From assembly GCA_963798805.1 (NCBI GenBank), contig CAWCVC010000010.1:1550001-1614000 (forward strand): a DNA stretch of 64,000 nucleotides, given 5' to 3'. The translations under genes and the position numbers were made by a program. Positions 1 through 8,918 of the stretch are shown here, one piece after another. The notes under the pieces are model-generated. The model had not been told where the DNA came from. It ran no database searches and saw only the letters and a list, made by a program, of their open reading frames with translations. Every line of letters begins with the position of its first letter. The first letter of the stretch is position 1. The DNA comes from CAVZCK01 sp963798805 (GTDB taxonomy: Bacteria > Pseudomonadota > Alphaproteobacteria > Rhizobiales > Rhodomicrobiaceae).

Positions 1-1201
1 GGATCACCTGGTCATAGGCGCGCTGCAGGAACGTCGAGTAGATTGCGCAAAAAGGACGGGCACCCGCCGCGGCGAGCCCGGCTGCGAATGTGACGGCATG
101 CTGCTCGGCAATGCCGACGTCGAAGAAACGGTCGGAGAAACGCTTGGCGAACCGGTCGAGGCCGGTGCCTGCAGGCATCGCTGCCGTGACGCCGACAATC
201 CGCGGATCGCGCTCGGCCTGACGAATGAGGCTGTCGGCGAAAACGCGCGTATAGCTCGGTGCCGCTTTCCGCGATGCCGACGATGGCTGCGCACCGGTCG
301 CCACAATGAACGGCTTGACGCCATGCCCTTTGTCCTCCGCCTGCTCGGCCGGCGCGTAGCCCTTGCCCTTCTCTGTCACGATGTGGAGAAGCGTCGGAGC
401 TGTCATACCGTCCCGGAGTTGCTCCAGGACCGGGATCAATTGGTCCATGTCGTGCCCATCGATCGGGCCGGTGTAGTCGAAGCCCAGATCCTCGAACCAG
501 CGCCCCGGCCTGTCGGCTTCAACCCGACCGTCCGGTGCTCCGTTGTCGCCGCGTCGCTTCAGCTCTGGCCGCACCTCGCGCCGGCCGCTTGCCGCCACGG
601 TCTCGGCGAGATAACGAGCCACGCCGCCCGTCGGTCGGGAGATCGACATATCGTTATCATTGAGGATGACGAGCACGGGCAGGCCGAGGCCGCAAAGATT
701 GTTGAGGCCCTCATAAGCCAGCCCGGCGGACAGAGCCCCGTCGCCGATCACGCAGACGATCTTGCGCTGGTCTCCCGAGAGGCTGTGTGCAACCGCCATG
801 CCCACGCCCGCCGAGATCGAAGTGGAGGCATGCGCGGCGCCGAATGGGTCGAACACACTCTCATCACGCTTGGTGAAGCCGGAAAGGCCACCGCCTTGCC
901 TGAGCGTGCGGATGCGGTCACGCCGGCCAGTCAGGATCTTATGCGGGTAACATTGGTGGCCGACATCCCAGATCAGGATGTCTCGCGGCGTCTCGAATAC
1001 ATAATGCAGCGCAACCGTCAGCTCGACGACGCCGAGCCCGGCTCCAAGATGGCCGCCGGTCACACCGACGGCGGAGATCACCTCGTCTCTGACCTCGTCG
1101 GCGACGCGTCGAAGCGCAGATTGCGGAAGCCTCCGCAGGTCCTCTGGCGTTGAAATCGTGCTCAGAAGGCTGGCTGTAGAGGCTGATTCTGGTGGCCTCA
1201 T
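1..1201 (-). CDS. dxs: 1-deoxy-D-xylulose-5-phosphate synthase, 3' end cut by window edge
   Basis: Condenses pyruvate and glyceraldehyde 3-phosphate to DXP using thiamine diphosphate, the first step of the MEP isoprenoid pathway in the cytosol. Reading leftward from the ATG at 1201, about 400 of the usual 620-640 residues are visible. The N-terminal TGGHLGAGLGVVEL stretch is at about 48-61, the ThDP-binding GDGALSAG at 153-160, the YTGPIDGHD segment follows, and the GIAEQHAVTF segment carrying the catalytic Glu lies near the edge. The frame is open through the whole stretch. It supplies precursors for the hopanoid genes to its right. Family assignment is secure; the C-terminal transketolase domain lies outside the window. 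Confidence 0.95.
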   Translation of the reverse strand, partial: MRPPESASTASLLSTISTPEDLRRLPQSALRRVADEVRDEVISAVGVTGGHLGAGLGVVELTVALHYVFETPRDILIWDVGHQCYPHKILTGRRDRIRTLRQGGGLSGFTKRDESVFDPFGAAHASTSISAGVGMAVAHSLSGDQRKIVCVIGDGALSAGLAYEGLNNLCGLGLPVLVILNDNDMSISRPTGGVARYLAETVAASGRREVRPELKRRGDNGAPDGRVEADRPGRWFEDLGFDYTGPIDGHDMDQLIPVLEQLRDGMTAPTLLHIVTEKGKGYAPAEQAEDKGHGVKPFIVATGAQPSSASRKAAPSYTRVFADSLIRQAERDPRIVGVTAAMPAGTGLDRFAKRFSDRFFDVGIAEQHAVTFAAGLAAAGARPFCAIYSTFLQRAYDQVI

Positions 1202-1378
1202 GATTTTAATGCCTGAGTTTCGGCAGGCAGTCTGCCGGATCGGAAAGTTGAACGTCGAATGCGGGTATCGTGGTTAGGTCCGGTTACCTTGGCTCCCTCA
1301 GAGCGGAACTCGTCCCAAAGAAATGCGCGAACTGGGTTTTTTGTTCCGTCGGAGCGGACGAAACGCGTTGATTCCGGG

Positions 1379-2422
1379 CTATTCTTGATTGCGTCCGGTG
1401 CTGGGCGCGGGCTCGGCTTCCTCCGGCACAATGCGCACGTCCTCGCCGAGCTGCTCGCGCACATAGAGGAGACGGATCGCAACGTCGAAGGCAACAGCCA
1501 GCGGATAGCCGAAGAGAACGCCCAGCCAGCCGAATAGCGTACCGAATGCGACAACGGAAAACGTCCCGACGGCAGGGGGAACGGAGACCATTTCCCGTAT
1601 GAGAAGCGGAATGATGAGGTGATTTTCGCTCTGCTGCACGACGGCGACGACGAGGAGCGCCCACGCAACCATCCAGGGGCCCTGCGCGAAGGCGATCAGC
1701 AGCGCGGGAATGGCCCCGAGCACCGGTCCGATAAGAGGCACGAATTCCGTCACCCCGGCGATGAGGCCGAGCGCCACCGGCGACGGCAGGCCGATGAGCC
1801 ACATGCCGATGCCCATCATGACGCCGATAATGACCATGGCGGCGAGCTGAGCCAGGAACCAGGCCCGCAGCGCGATGCCGATATCGACCAGCGTCTCGGC
1901 GATATTCGGCTGCCAGCGGGGCGGGAACAGCTTGACGAATCCCTCGCGATAGGGCGTCGGACTCGCCGCGATATAGATGCCGGCCACGATCATGAAAAGA
2001 ATGCCGGCGCCTGTATCGATCAGGGCGCTGCCCCAGGAAAACAGCTTGGTCACGGTCGAGCCCAGCGACGAGCCGCCGAGCAGATCCGTGGGGTTCTTAA
2101 TGCCGAGTTTGTTGAAGGCGGTTTGCACGGAGTTCGGCAGCGTGTGAATGACCTGCTCAAGTTGCGTGCTGATCTGCTGGCCGAACAGATAGCCGGTTCC
2201 AGCGAGAACGACGATCCCGAGCAAGCCCGCCGCCACCAGTCCCCACCCCTTCGATAAGCCGGTCCAGGCACAGATGTGATCGGCGATCGCGTGGAGGATA
2301 ATCGCGAACAGGATCGAGCCGAACGCCAATAGCAGGACGTCGGAGATCGCCCAGACCGTGGCAGCAAGCGCCGCAAGGGCAAGCACGATCAGAGTTCGGG
2401 TGATGAATTGCGCCGTCGTCAT
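1379..2422 (-). CDS. AI-2E family (PerM-like) membrane transporter
   Basis: This 347-residue integral membrane protein belongs to the AI-2E/PerM family, whose members are putative exporters or permeases of mostly unknown substrate. Hydrophobic segments lie at about 8-50, 65-85, 145-165 and in a dense cluster at 200-330. Family-typical motifs are visible, including LPSPVALGLIAGVTEFVPLI near residue 220 and the FGTLFGWLGVLFGYPLAV stretch near the C terminus. It is divergent from the glycosyltransferase at 2599, with about 150 bp between them. A second, distinct member of the family lies at 3804. Substrate cannot be predicted; a role in the lipid cluster is inferred from position only. Confidence 0.85.
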   Translation of the reverse strand: MTTAQFITRTLIVLALAALAATVWAISDVLLLAFGSILFAIILHAIADHICAWTGLSKGWGLVAAGLLGIVVLAGTGYLFGQQISTQLEQVIHTLPNSVQTAFNKLGIKNPTDLLGGSSLGSTVTKLFSWGSALIDTGAGILFMIVAGIYIAASPTPYREGFVKLFPPRWQPNIAETLVDIGIALRAWFLAQLAAMVIIGVMMGIGMWLIGLPSPVALGLIAGVTEFVPLIGPVLGAIPALLIAFAQGPWMVAWALLVVAVVQQSENHLIIPLLIREMVSVPPAVGTFSVVAFGTLFGWLGVLFGYPLAVAFDVAIRLLYVREQLGEDVRIVPEEAEPAPSTGRNQE

Positions 2423-2501
2423 TGCCAGGACGCTATCGGGAAAGATGCCGGCGCGCCGCCGCTCCGCTCCCCTTGGTTCTTCTTTTCCTCAACCATTCAG
2501 C

Positions 2502-2573
2502 AACTCCGCACGCGGCAGGAAAGTTCCTTTGCAGCAAGCGTCGGGGCGGGAACACTTAACCGGCGGGAAAGTT
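2502..2573. promoter_or_regulatory. Divergent pair of imperfect sigma-EcfG-like promoter motifs
   Basis: On the plus strand GGAAC at 2549-2553 is followed after 16 nt by AGTT at 2570-2573, just ahead of the 2599 gene. On the minus strand GGAAC (2523-2527 complement) is followed after 17 nt by AGTT (2502-2505 complement), facing the AI-2E gene. The known general-stress consensus ends in CGTT, so each has one mismatch in the -10 element. Assignment is tentative. Confidence 0.3.
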
Positions 2574-2598
2574 ATTGGTCAGTGATCCGGATAATCTG

Positions 2599-3795
2599 AT
2601 GACCATTGTGCTTTCCCTGCTTTGGCTGCTCGTCATCGCCGCTCTCCTCGTTCGTGCGGCAAGCCAGCAGCGTGCATTCCGCATGCTCATGCCGCTAAGC
2701 CCGGCCGCCCGGCCGCAAGCAAGGGTCACCGTCATCGTTCCGGCGCGTAATGAAGCCCTCAACATCGAGGCTTGCCTCACCTCGCTGCAGCGGCAGGATT
2801 ATCCGTCGACGCAGCTTCAGATCATCGCCGTCGATGACCGCTCGACCGATGACACGGCCGAAATCGTCAGACGCCTGGCCGAAAATGACGAAAGGCTAAG
2901 ATTTTGCTCCTGCGACGAGCCTTCGCCGGGCTGGCTGGGAAAGCCGAATGCGTGCTGGTACGGCACCCGCATCGCGCGGGAGGATACCGAATGGCTTTGC
3001 TTTGTCGATGCCGACGTCCGCGCTGAGCCCAAAGCGATCGCCAGCGCCATCGCTACCGCCGAAGCCGAAGGGCTCGGCCTTCTCTCGGCCATGCCCGGCC
3101 AGATCCTATCGAGCTTCGCCGAAAGGCTCGTTATGCCGGCCGGTTTCTACCTCTTGTCTTTTATCCAGGACGTTCAGCGCTTTGAGGCACCGGATTCAGG
3201 CGTTGCAACCGCGTCGGGCCCCTTCCTGCTGATCAGGCGGTCCCTCTACGAACGGATCGGCGGGCACGCGGCCGTACGGTCCGAGGTCTGCGAAGACCGC
3301 GGTCTGGCGCAGCTCGTCAAGCGCTCGGGTGAACGGATCGCCATCCGGGGCGGCGCCGGGCTATTGAGCGTCCGGATGTACCGAGGTTGGGAAAGTCTGT
3401 GGGAGGGCTTGTCGAAAATCATCGTCGACATGCTCGGCGGCCCCTGGCGGACACTGTTGACCGCAGTCGCCGCGCTGGCGCTCACCTGGGCGGTCATCCT
3501 GGTGCCGACCATCGCAGCGGTCTCTTACCGGGACGCGCCCACCGCCGTCGATCTGGCGGGCTTGATTGTTGCGCTTCTCGCATCGGCATCGGTCCTGGGG
3601 TTTCACGTCGCCGGAGCCATCTACTTCAGGATCCCGATCTGGTATGGGCTGTGCTTCCCGCTCGCCTATACCGCCAGCGCGCTGATTGCACTGAACAGCG
3701 TCCGCCTGCGTGCGCTCGGCCGCATCAACTGGCGCGGCCGCCAATACGATCTCGCATCGGCAGGTTTTGCGAGTGATCGCGGCCGTGGCCCATAG
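2599..3795 (+). CDS. Membrane-anchored family 2 glycosyltransferase, HpnB-like
   Basis: GT-A fold family 2 glycosyltransferase of about 398 residues with an N-terminal membrane segment (about 3-22) and three C-terminal membrane segments (about 275-360). VIVPARNEALNIEACL opens the nucleotide-binding domain, AVDDRSTDDTAEIV follows, and CFVDADVRAEP supplies the DxD-type metal site. It resembles the hopene-associated glycosyltransferase HpnB and related carotenoid-type GT2 enzymes; I cannot separate these by eye. Start choice: ATG at 2599; an in-frame TTG at 2575 behind a GGGAAAG sequence is an alternative. The next gene follows after 8 bp, so they are probably cotranscribed. A hopanoid-modifying role is inferred from neighbours. 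Confidence 0.75.
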   Translation: MTIVLSLLWLLVIAALLVRAASQQRAFRMLMPLSPAARPQARVTVIVPARNEALNIEACLTSLQRQDYPSTQLQIIAVDDRSTDDTAEIVRRLAENDERLRFCSCDEPSPGWLGKPNACWYGTRIAREDTEWLCFVDADVRAEPKAIASAIATAEAEGLGLLSAMPGQILSSFAERLVMPAGFYLLSFIQDVQRFEAPDSGVATASGPFLLIRRSLYERIGGHAAVRSEVCEDRGLAQLVKRSGERIAIRGGAGLLSVRMYRGWESLWEGLSKIIVDMLGGPWRTLLTAVAALALTWAVILVPTIAAVSYRDAPTAVDLAGLIVALLASASVLGFHVAGAIYFRIPIWYGLCFPLAYTASALIALNSVRLRALGRINWRGRQYDLASAGFASDRGRGP

Positions 3796-3803
3796 GCGAC
3801 ACT

Positions 3804-4895
3804 ATGGCAACGCAGCATCCGATCCGCCGCATATCCGCTCGCAGCGCGGGTTTGGTTCTGATCATCATTGCGCTGCTGGTCTATCTCGTCCGCTCGATCC
3901 TGCCGCCTTTTGTGATCGCCGCCGCGATTGCCTACGCCCTAACGCCGGCGATCGAGTGGACTGCCGACAAGCTGAATGTCCGCCGTATCTGGCCGGCACT
4001 CGGCTTTTTCGCGCTGCTCGTGGGTGCTCTCCTGCTCGTATCCTATTTCGAGCTGCCGAGCGTTCTGCAGGCACTGAAGACTGCGGCCACCGACCTCAAG
4101 ACGCCGATCAGCAAAGCTGTCCGCGGCGTCGTCGGCAATGGGACGACGACCATCTTGGGCCAGTCGATGACGTCGGACCAGGTTGCGGATGCTGCCGTCG
4201 CCGCGCTGCGCAACTGGCTTAGCAACACGGGCAACGTCCTCATGCTGGCCACGATGAGCTTCGCCACCTTTATGGGCGGGTTTCTGGCGGTTGTGCTGCT
4301 GTTCTATTTTCTGATTTCCGGGCCGCAGATCGGGGACGGCTTCCTCAACCTCATCCCCCCGAAGCAACGCTCACTCATCAAGCATCTCTGGTCGCATATC
4401 GACCCGATGCTGCGGCGCTATTTCGTCGGCCTCGCAGTCGTCGTGACCTTCGCCTCGACAGCCGCCTATATCGGCATCGGCATTGCGCTCGGCCTGCCCC
4501 ATCCGATCATTCTCGCCATTGCAACGGGGCTCCTCGAACTCGTGCCCGTCGTCGGGCCGCTCATCTCAGCGGTGCTGGTCGGTCTCGTCGCGCTCAATGC
4601 CGCCAAGGGCGTCGGCCTTATCATCGGCTTCACGCTCTATGCGATTGCGCTGAGATTGAGCATCGATCAGGCGATTGGCCCGCTGGTGCTCGGCAAGGCC
4701 GCGCGCATTCATCCAGTCCTGGTGATCTTCTCCTTCCTCGCCGGCGCCGTGCTATTCGGCGTTGTCGGCGTGATTCTGGCCGTTCCCACAGCGCTCGTGG
4801 TGAAGATCGTGCTGTCGGAGCTCTATGGCGAAGAACCGGAGGATGTGGAGGGCAAAGAAAGTCCTCAGCGGTGGAGGATTGGAGTGCGGGAATGA
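3804..4895 (+). CDS. AI-2E family (PerM-like) membrane transporter
   Basis: A 363-residue polytopic protein of the AI-2E/PerM family. Membrane segments are visible at about 13-50, 60-80, 150-175, 210-235, 240-270 and 300-340. The family signature around GLLELVPVVGPLISAVL is at about 240-256. It sits 8 bp after the glycosyltransferase, and its TGA overlaps the ATG of the cyclopropane synthase gene (ATGA at 4892-4895), so it is translationally coupled into a lipid-modifying operon. That context suggests a membrane-lipid or envelope role, but no substrate can be assigned. It is not a duplicate of the 1379 gene. Confidence 0.85.
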   Translation: MATQHPIRRISARSAGLVLIIIALLVYLVRSILPPFVIAAAIAYALTPAIEWTADKLNVRRIWPALGFFALLVGALLLVSYFELPSVLQALKTAATDLKTPISKAVRGVVGNGTTTILGQSMTSDQVADAAVAALRNWLSNTGNVLMLATMSFATFMGGFLAVVLLFYFLISGPQIGDGFLNLIPPKQRSLIKHLWSHIDPMLRRYFVGLAVVVTFASTAAYIGIGIALGLPHPIILAIATGLLELVPVVGPLISAVLVGLVALNAAKGVGLIIGFTLYAIALRLSIDQAIGPLVLGKAARIHPVLVIFSFLAGAVLFGVVGVILAVPTALVVKIVLSELYGEEPEDVEGKESPQRWRIGVRE

Positions 4896-6178
4896 CTGAA
4901 AGCCTGCGGACATCGCTGGCCGGCCGTGTCTCGACGCTCCTGCGCCGAGCGGCGATCGCCTTCCTGCGCCGCCGGCTCTCCGGACCAAATCCGCTCCCGC
5001 TGCGGCTGGTTTTCTGGGATGGCGAGACGGTGGATTTCGCGGTGCGACCGCGGGTGACCGTCACGATCGCTAGTCCGCGCGTCGCGCGCCAGCTTCTCTC
5101 CGGGAATATCGGAGCTCTCGGCGATGCATTTGCCAGGGGGACGATCCGGGCCGATGGCGCCGCCGACGACATCATTACGGTCGGCATCGGTCTGGCGGAG
5201 CGCATGGGTCGTCTCGGATGGGCGGCGCGGCTGGCACCGTGGCTCCGCATGATCGTGCCTCACAGCCGGACGCGCGACGCCGCGGCGATTGCCCATCATT
5301 ACGACGTCTCGAACGACTTCTACCGCCTCTGGCTCGACCGAAATCTCGTTTATTCCTGCGCCTATTTTCGCACCGGTTCGGAGGACATCGATACCGCCCA
5401 GGAACAGAAGATGGACCACATCTGCCGGAAGCTTCGGCTGCAGCCCGGCGATCGCCTCCTAGATATCGGATGCGGCTGGGGCGGACTGATGCGTTGGGCT
5501 GTGACGCATTACGACGTCACCGCGACCGGCATCACGTTCAGCCGCGAGCAATATGACTACGTCCGCCGGATGATCAAAGATGAAGAGCTGGGCGACCGTA
5601 TGAGCGTCGAGATGCGCGACTATCGCGATCTGCAAGGCGAGGGTCGCTTCGAAAAGATCGTGTCGGTCGGCATGTTCGAGCATGTCGGTGTTTCAAAGCT
5701 GCCGCTTTACTTCGGCACCATCCAGCGTCTACTCACCGATCGGGGGCTGGCGCTCAACCATGGTATCTGCGCGACGGACCCTAACGGCGCGCCTCAAGGT
5801 CCGGCCGGCGGCGAGTTCATCGACCGGCATGTCTTCCCCAGCGGGGAACTAACTCATATTTCGCAAGTTCTTCGTGAGATTAGCCAGGCGGGGCTGGAGC
5901 CGATCGACATGGAAGATCTGCGGCCTCATTATGCGCGAACCTTGCGCTTATGGGTGCGCAGACTGGAGAGCCGGTCGGACGAGGCTGCGAGGGTGGCTGG
6001 GGGTGCGCGCTACCGAATCTGGCGGATTTACATGGCGGGCATGGCGCACGCATTCGATTGCGGCTGGCTGACGGTCACGCAAGTCCTGGCGCACAAGCGC
6101 ACCACGGTTGCACTGGCGTCGCGGCCGTGGACAAGGGAGTATCAATATGGAGCGCAAGCTGGAGACACGCTCGCCTGA
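4892..6178 (+). CDS. cfa: Cyclopropane-fatty-acyl-phospholipid synthase
   Basis: Transfers a methylene from S-adenosylmethionine to cis double bonds of phospholipid acyl chains. The 428-residue product has the family's N-terminal domain, the HYDVSNDFYRLWL motif near 137-149, the SAM-binding LLDIGCGWGGL near 189-199, and the MFEHVG and YFGTIQRLL segments of the lipid-binding half. Start: the ATG at 4892 overlaps the upstream TGA; an earlier in-frame ATG at 4871 lies inside the upstream gene and is less likely. Cyclopropane lipids are membrane-stabilising, which fits the adjoining hopanoid genes. Assignment to the Cfa family is secure. Confidence 0.92.
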   Translation: MTESLRTSLAGRVSTLLRRAAIAFLRRRLSGPNPLPLRLVFWDGETVDFAVRPRVTVTIASPRVARQLLSGNIGALGDAFARGTIRADGAADDIITVGIGLAERMGRLGWAARLAPWLRMIVPHSRTRDAAAIAHHYDVSNDFYRLWLDRNLVYSCAYFRTGSEDIDTAQEQKMDHICRKLRLQPGDRLLDIGCGWGGLMRWAVTHYDVTATGITFSREQYDYVRRMIKDEELGDRMSVEMRDYRDLQGEGRFEKIVSVGMFEHVGVSKLPLYFGTIQRLLTDRGLALNHGICATDPNGAPQGPAGGEFIDRHVFPSGELTHISQVLREISQAGLEPIDMEDLRPHYARTLRLWVRRLESRSDEAARVAGGARYRIWRIYMAGMAHAFDCGWLTVTQVLAHKRTTVALASRPWTREYQYGAQAGDTLA

Positions 6179-6884
6179 AATCCCGTCCCTCGGCTCGCGA
6201 ATGGACTTCCGCGCCGCAAGCCCCTCCTCCACCCCCGCGGTCGGAGCGAAACGCAACTGGATCGCCGCGCCGATCATGCACCTCGACGCTGCGCTGCGCC
6301 GCCAGCAACAGATCTTCGAATACAGCAGCAGCCGCGCATGTCTCTTCCGCGTCCAGATTACGCCTCTGAAGCACGACCTCGTTCTGAAAAACGGGGTCGT
6401 TGGCAGCGGGAGACGGATTGCAGATCTCCACCTTTGGAACGAGCAGCTCCCTATCCCAGCGCGGGGCGATCCTCCATTGGCGTGGGGCCGTCAGGTAGCA
6501 CGTGGGATCGAGCATTCGCTCGTGGAGCTCGCCGCCTTTCTTGCCGCTCGCGGAGGTTTCGACGACGTCGTTGGAGCACAGGCCAATATGACGCTTGGCG
6601 GCACAGCGCAGACCGAGCTTCTGCTGCGCCTGTCCGCCCGCTTCGGATTTCAGCCGGTGCTGGAGGGCAAGCCGCCGAGCCTCGGCGGTCGGCTGCACAG
6701 GGTGGGCGAGAATATCCTCCTGACGATGATCCTGTTCTCGGTCAACGCCGCCGCTCTGCGCCCCGACAGCCTCTTTCGGCAGCGTGTCCTCGTCTTTCTG
6801 TCCCGTTCCGCTCTGGATTGCCGCTTCCTCGCCAAACGGCGTCCGCGGCTGAGACCCGTTCCGACAACACGCCCCTCGCCATGA
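6147..6884 (+). CDS. YkoP-domain protein in the hopanoid operon
   Basis: A 245-residue protein whose central part (about 40-205) resembles the YkoP domain, which occurs alone in Bacillus YkoP and beside polysaccharide deacetylase domains elsewhere. Visible family-like stretches are LFRVQITPLKHDLVLKNG, the IADLHLWNEQLP segment, and the TLGGTAQTELLLRLSARFGF run. A hydrophobic stretch lies near 190-205, and the tail is Arg-rich. No catalytic motif is evident. The chosen ATG (6147) gives the conserved part without long overlap with cfa, which ends 32 bp later. Its TGA overlaps the ATG of hpnI (ATGA at 6881-6884), so it is coupled to hopanoid glycosylation. Function unknown. Confidence 0.65.
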   Translation: MERKLETRSPEIPSLGSRMDFRAASPSSTPAVGAKRNWIAAPIMHLDAALRRQQQIFEYSSSRACLFRVQITPLKHDLVLKNGVVGSGRRIADLHLWNEQLPIPARGDPPLAWGRQVARGIEHSLVELAAFLAARGGFDDVVGAQANMTLGGTAQTELLLRLSARFGFQPVLEGKPPSLGGRLHRVGENILLTMILFSVNAAALRPDSLFRQRVLVFLSRSALDCRFLAKRRPRLRPVPTTRPSP

Positions 6885-8044
6885 TCGTAAGAACCGCCGG
6901 CGAATTGCTGCTGATGCTCGCTCTCGCTGGGTGTATATACCTGCTTATCGCCATGATGCTTGTCGAGCGTTTTGCCCGCGCCGCCGAGCGCCGGAGGCAC
7001 AAGCGGCCGCGCCAGCCGCCCCCTGCCGTAACGATCCTGAAGCCGCTTTGCGGAGCCGAGCCCGGCCTTGCCGAGCTGCTCGAGACATTCTGCCGGCAGG
7101 ATTATCAGGCGCCGTTCGAAATCGTCTGCGGGGTTCAGGAGCTGAATGACCCGGCCGCAAATGTGGTCAACAGGCTGAATGGGGCGCACCCCGAAATCCC
7201 CGTCAGGCTCGTGGTCGACGGCCGCCCCCACGGCCCCAACCGGAAGGTCTCGAACCTCGTCAACATGGAGCGGCGCAGCCGGCACAATATCATCGCCATG
7301 TCGGACGACGATATTGCCGTTCCGCCAGATTATCTGAGCCGCATTGTCGCTGAGCTGCAGGAGCCGGGTGTCGGCGCGGTGACCTGCCTCTATCGCGGCA
7401 TTGCCAATGGAGGCGTCTGGTCGAAGCTGGGCGCCATGGCCGTCGATCTGCATTTCCTTCCCAACGTCATCGTCGGCGTGGCCCTCGGTCTTGCCCGACC
7501 CTGCTTCGGCTCGACCATCGCGCTGACAGACCGCACCCTTTCGGCCATCGGCGGTCTCGGATCGATAGCGGATCGCGTAGCCGACGACTATGCAATCGGA
7601 GAAGCCATCCGCTCGCTCGGGCTGCGGGTGACGATTTCAAGCCTGCTTGTCGATCATAGCTGCAACGAAAGCACGCTTCGCGATCTCTGGTTTCATGAAC
7701 TGCGCTGGGCGCGGACCATCAGGAGCATAGACCCGGCGGGTCATGCCGGCGCGATCTTGACTCATCCGGTGCCGCTGGCGCTGATCGCCGTGATCTGCGG
7801 CCAGCAGCTCGGCTGGATCGTGGCGGTCGGCGCCCTCGGCTGCCGGTACGCTCTCTCCCGCTCGCTGCACCGCAACTTCGGCACGGATCAGCATAGTCTG
7901 GCGCTCATGCCGGTCCGCGAATTGCTTGCCTTCCTGGTCATGGTCTGGAGCCATTGCGGCCACACCGTGCAATGGAGGGAGCAGATCTACGACATTTCGT
8001 CCGACGGACGCCTCCTCGACCACGAAGCGATGGGAGATGACTGA
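6881..8044 (+). CDS. hpnI: Hopanoid glycosyltransferase HpnI (GT21-type)
   Basis: HpnI adds N-acetylglucosamine to bacteriohopanetetrol, the first step toward the hopanoid cyclitol ether head group. The 387-residue product has an N-terminal membrane anchor (about 7-25) and the GT21 ceramide-glucosyltransferase-like domain: VTILKPLCGAEPGL, MSDDDIAVP with the Asp triad, and HELRWARTIR matching the family's RW motif. Hydrophobic segments near 285-370 follow. The start overlaps the upstream TGA; the frame is open farther upstream but that part antiparallels the YkoP-domain gene and has no homology. It is followed after 2 bp by hpnK. Assignment is strong from motif and context. Confidence 0.9.
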   Translation: MIVRTAGELLLMLALAGCIYLLIAMMLVERFARAAERRRHKRPRQPPPAVTILKPLCGAEPGLAELLETFCRQDYQAPFEIVCGVQELNDPAANVVNRLNGAHPEIPVRLVVDGRPHGPNRKVSNLVNMERRSRHNIIAMSDDDIAVPPDYLSRIVAELQEPGVGAVTCLYRGIANGGVWSKLGAMAVDLHFLPNVIVGVALGLARPCFGSTIALTDRTLSAIGGLGSIADRVADDYAIGEAIRSLGLRVTISSLLVDHSCNESTLRDLWFHELRWARTIRSIDPAGHAGAILTHPVPLALIAVICGQQLGWIVAVGALGCRYALSRSLHRNFGTDQHSLALMPVRELLAFLVMVWSHCGHTVQWREQIYDISSDGRLLDHEAMGDD

Positions 8045-8046
8045 AC

Positions 8047-8907
8047 TTGGAAAGGCGTCACGCGGCGGGGGACCTGCTGATCTGCACCGCCGACGATTTC
8101 GGTCTTGCGCCGGAAATCAACGAGGCGGTGGAAATCGCCCATCAGGCAGGCGTGCTCAGCGCAGCAAGCCTGATGGTCGGCGGCCCGGCGGCTGCAGATG
8201 CCGCTCAGCGCGCGCGCCGGATGCAGCGCCTGCGCGTGGGCCTGCATCTGGTGCTGACGGAAGGAACCCCCGTCCTGCCGGCGAACGAGTTGCGCGGCCT
8301 CGTCAATTCCTCCGGCCGTTTTCACAAGGCTCCGTTTGCCATGGGCTGGCAACTCGGCCTGTCGGCGGGCGCGCAGCGCCAGCTCGAAACCGAGATCGAG
8401 GCTCAGCTTGCGGCATTTCACGCCACCGGCCTGCGTCTCGATCACATCAATTGCCATCAGCATATCCATCTGCACCCCGCGGTCGGCGGCCTTCTGCTGC
8501 GGGTTGCACGTGAACATGGCCTTCGCGCCATCCGGGTGCCCCGCGAGTCCTTGGGCGTGCTCAAGGCAGTCGAACCTTCGACGCGGCCTATCCCCCTCAT
8601 CGAGCGCGCCTGCGCGGCCTGGCTCGACCGCCGCATCCGCCGAGCGGGGCTCGTCTCGCGCGTCGCCGTCTATGGTCGGACGTGGACCGGCGCGATGACG
8701 CCGCGGCGAGTTGCCGCGCTGATCGATCGCCTTCCGCCCGGCCCCGCGGAACTCTACTTCCACCCCGCAACGGCGGACAAATTTGGCGGCTCAGCAGCCG
8801 GTTACCATTATGCTGACGAACTCGCCGCGTTAACTGCGGAAGAGGTTCGGACGGCCGTGATTTCGGCCGGACGCAAGCTCGGCGGCTATGCCGATCTTGT
8901 CGCCTAA
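8047..8907 (+). CDS. hpnK: Hopanoid-associated deacetylase HpnK (ChbG/YdjC family)
   Basis: HpnK removes the acetyl group from GlcNAc-hopanoid made by HpnI. The 286-residue product starts the catalytic domain at once with ICTADDFGLAPEINEAVEIA (acidic metal ligands near 15-16), has GLHLVLTEG near 75, and a cluster of histidines in HINCHQHIHLHP near 138-149, all typical of YdjC-type carbohydrate deacetylases. The frame has no ATG ahead of the domain: an upstream in-frame stop at 8038 leaves TTG at 8047 (or CTG at 8041) as start. HpnJ, the radical SAM enzyme that acts next in cyclitol ether synthesis, is not in the window. Confidence 0.88.
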   Translation: MERRHAAGDLLICTADDFGLAPEINEAVEIAHQAGVLSAASLMVGGPAAADAAQRARRMQRLRVGLHLVLTEGTPVLPANELRGLVNSSGRFHKAPFAMGWQLGLSAGAQRQLETEIEAQLAAFHATGLRLDHINCHQHIHLHPAVGGLLLRVAREHGLRAIRVPRESLGVLKAVEPSTRPIPLIERACAAWLDRRIRRAGLVSRVAVYGRTWTGAMTPRRVAALIDRLPPGPAELYFHPATADKFGGSAAGYHYADELAALTAEEVRTAVISAGRKLGGYADLVA

Positions 8908-8918
8908 CCCACGATACG

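Noticed and set aside
98..1153. Long open frame on the plus strand opposite dxs
   Set aside because: It lies antisense to clear DXS motifs (GDGALSAG, PIDGHD) and its product has no recognisable feature. High-GC codon bias opens such frames.
1202..1378. Possible riboswitch or promoter for dxs
   Set aside because: The gap shows only a short weak hairpin and no thiamine-riboswitch-like core.
6338..6880. 181-codon in-frame extension upstream of hpnI
   Set aside because: It overlaps the YkoP-domain gene in another frame and has low-complexity Arg/Ser/Pro content; the ATGA overlap at 6881 fits the operon.
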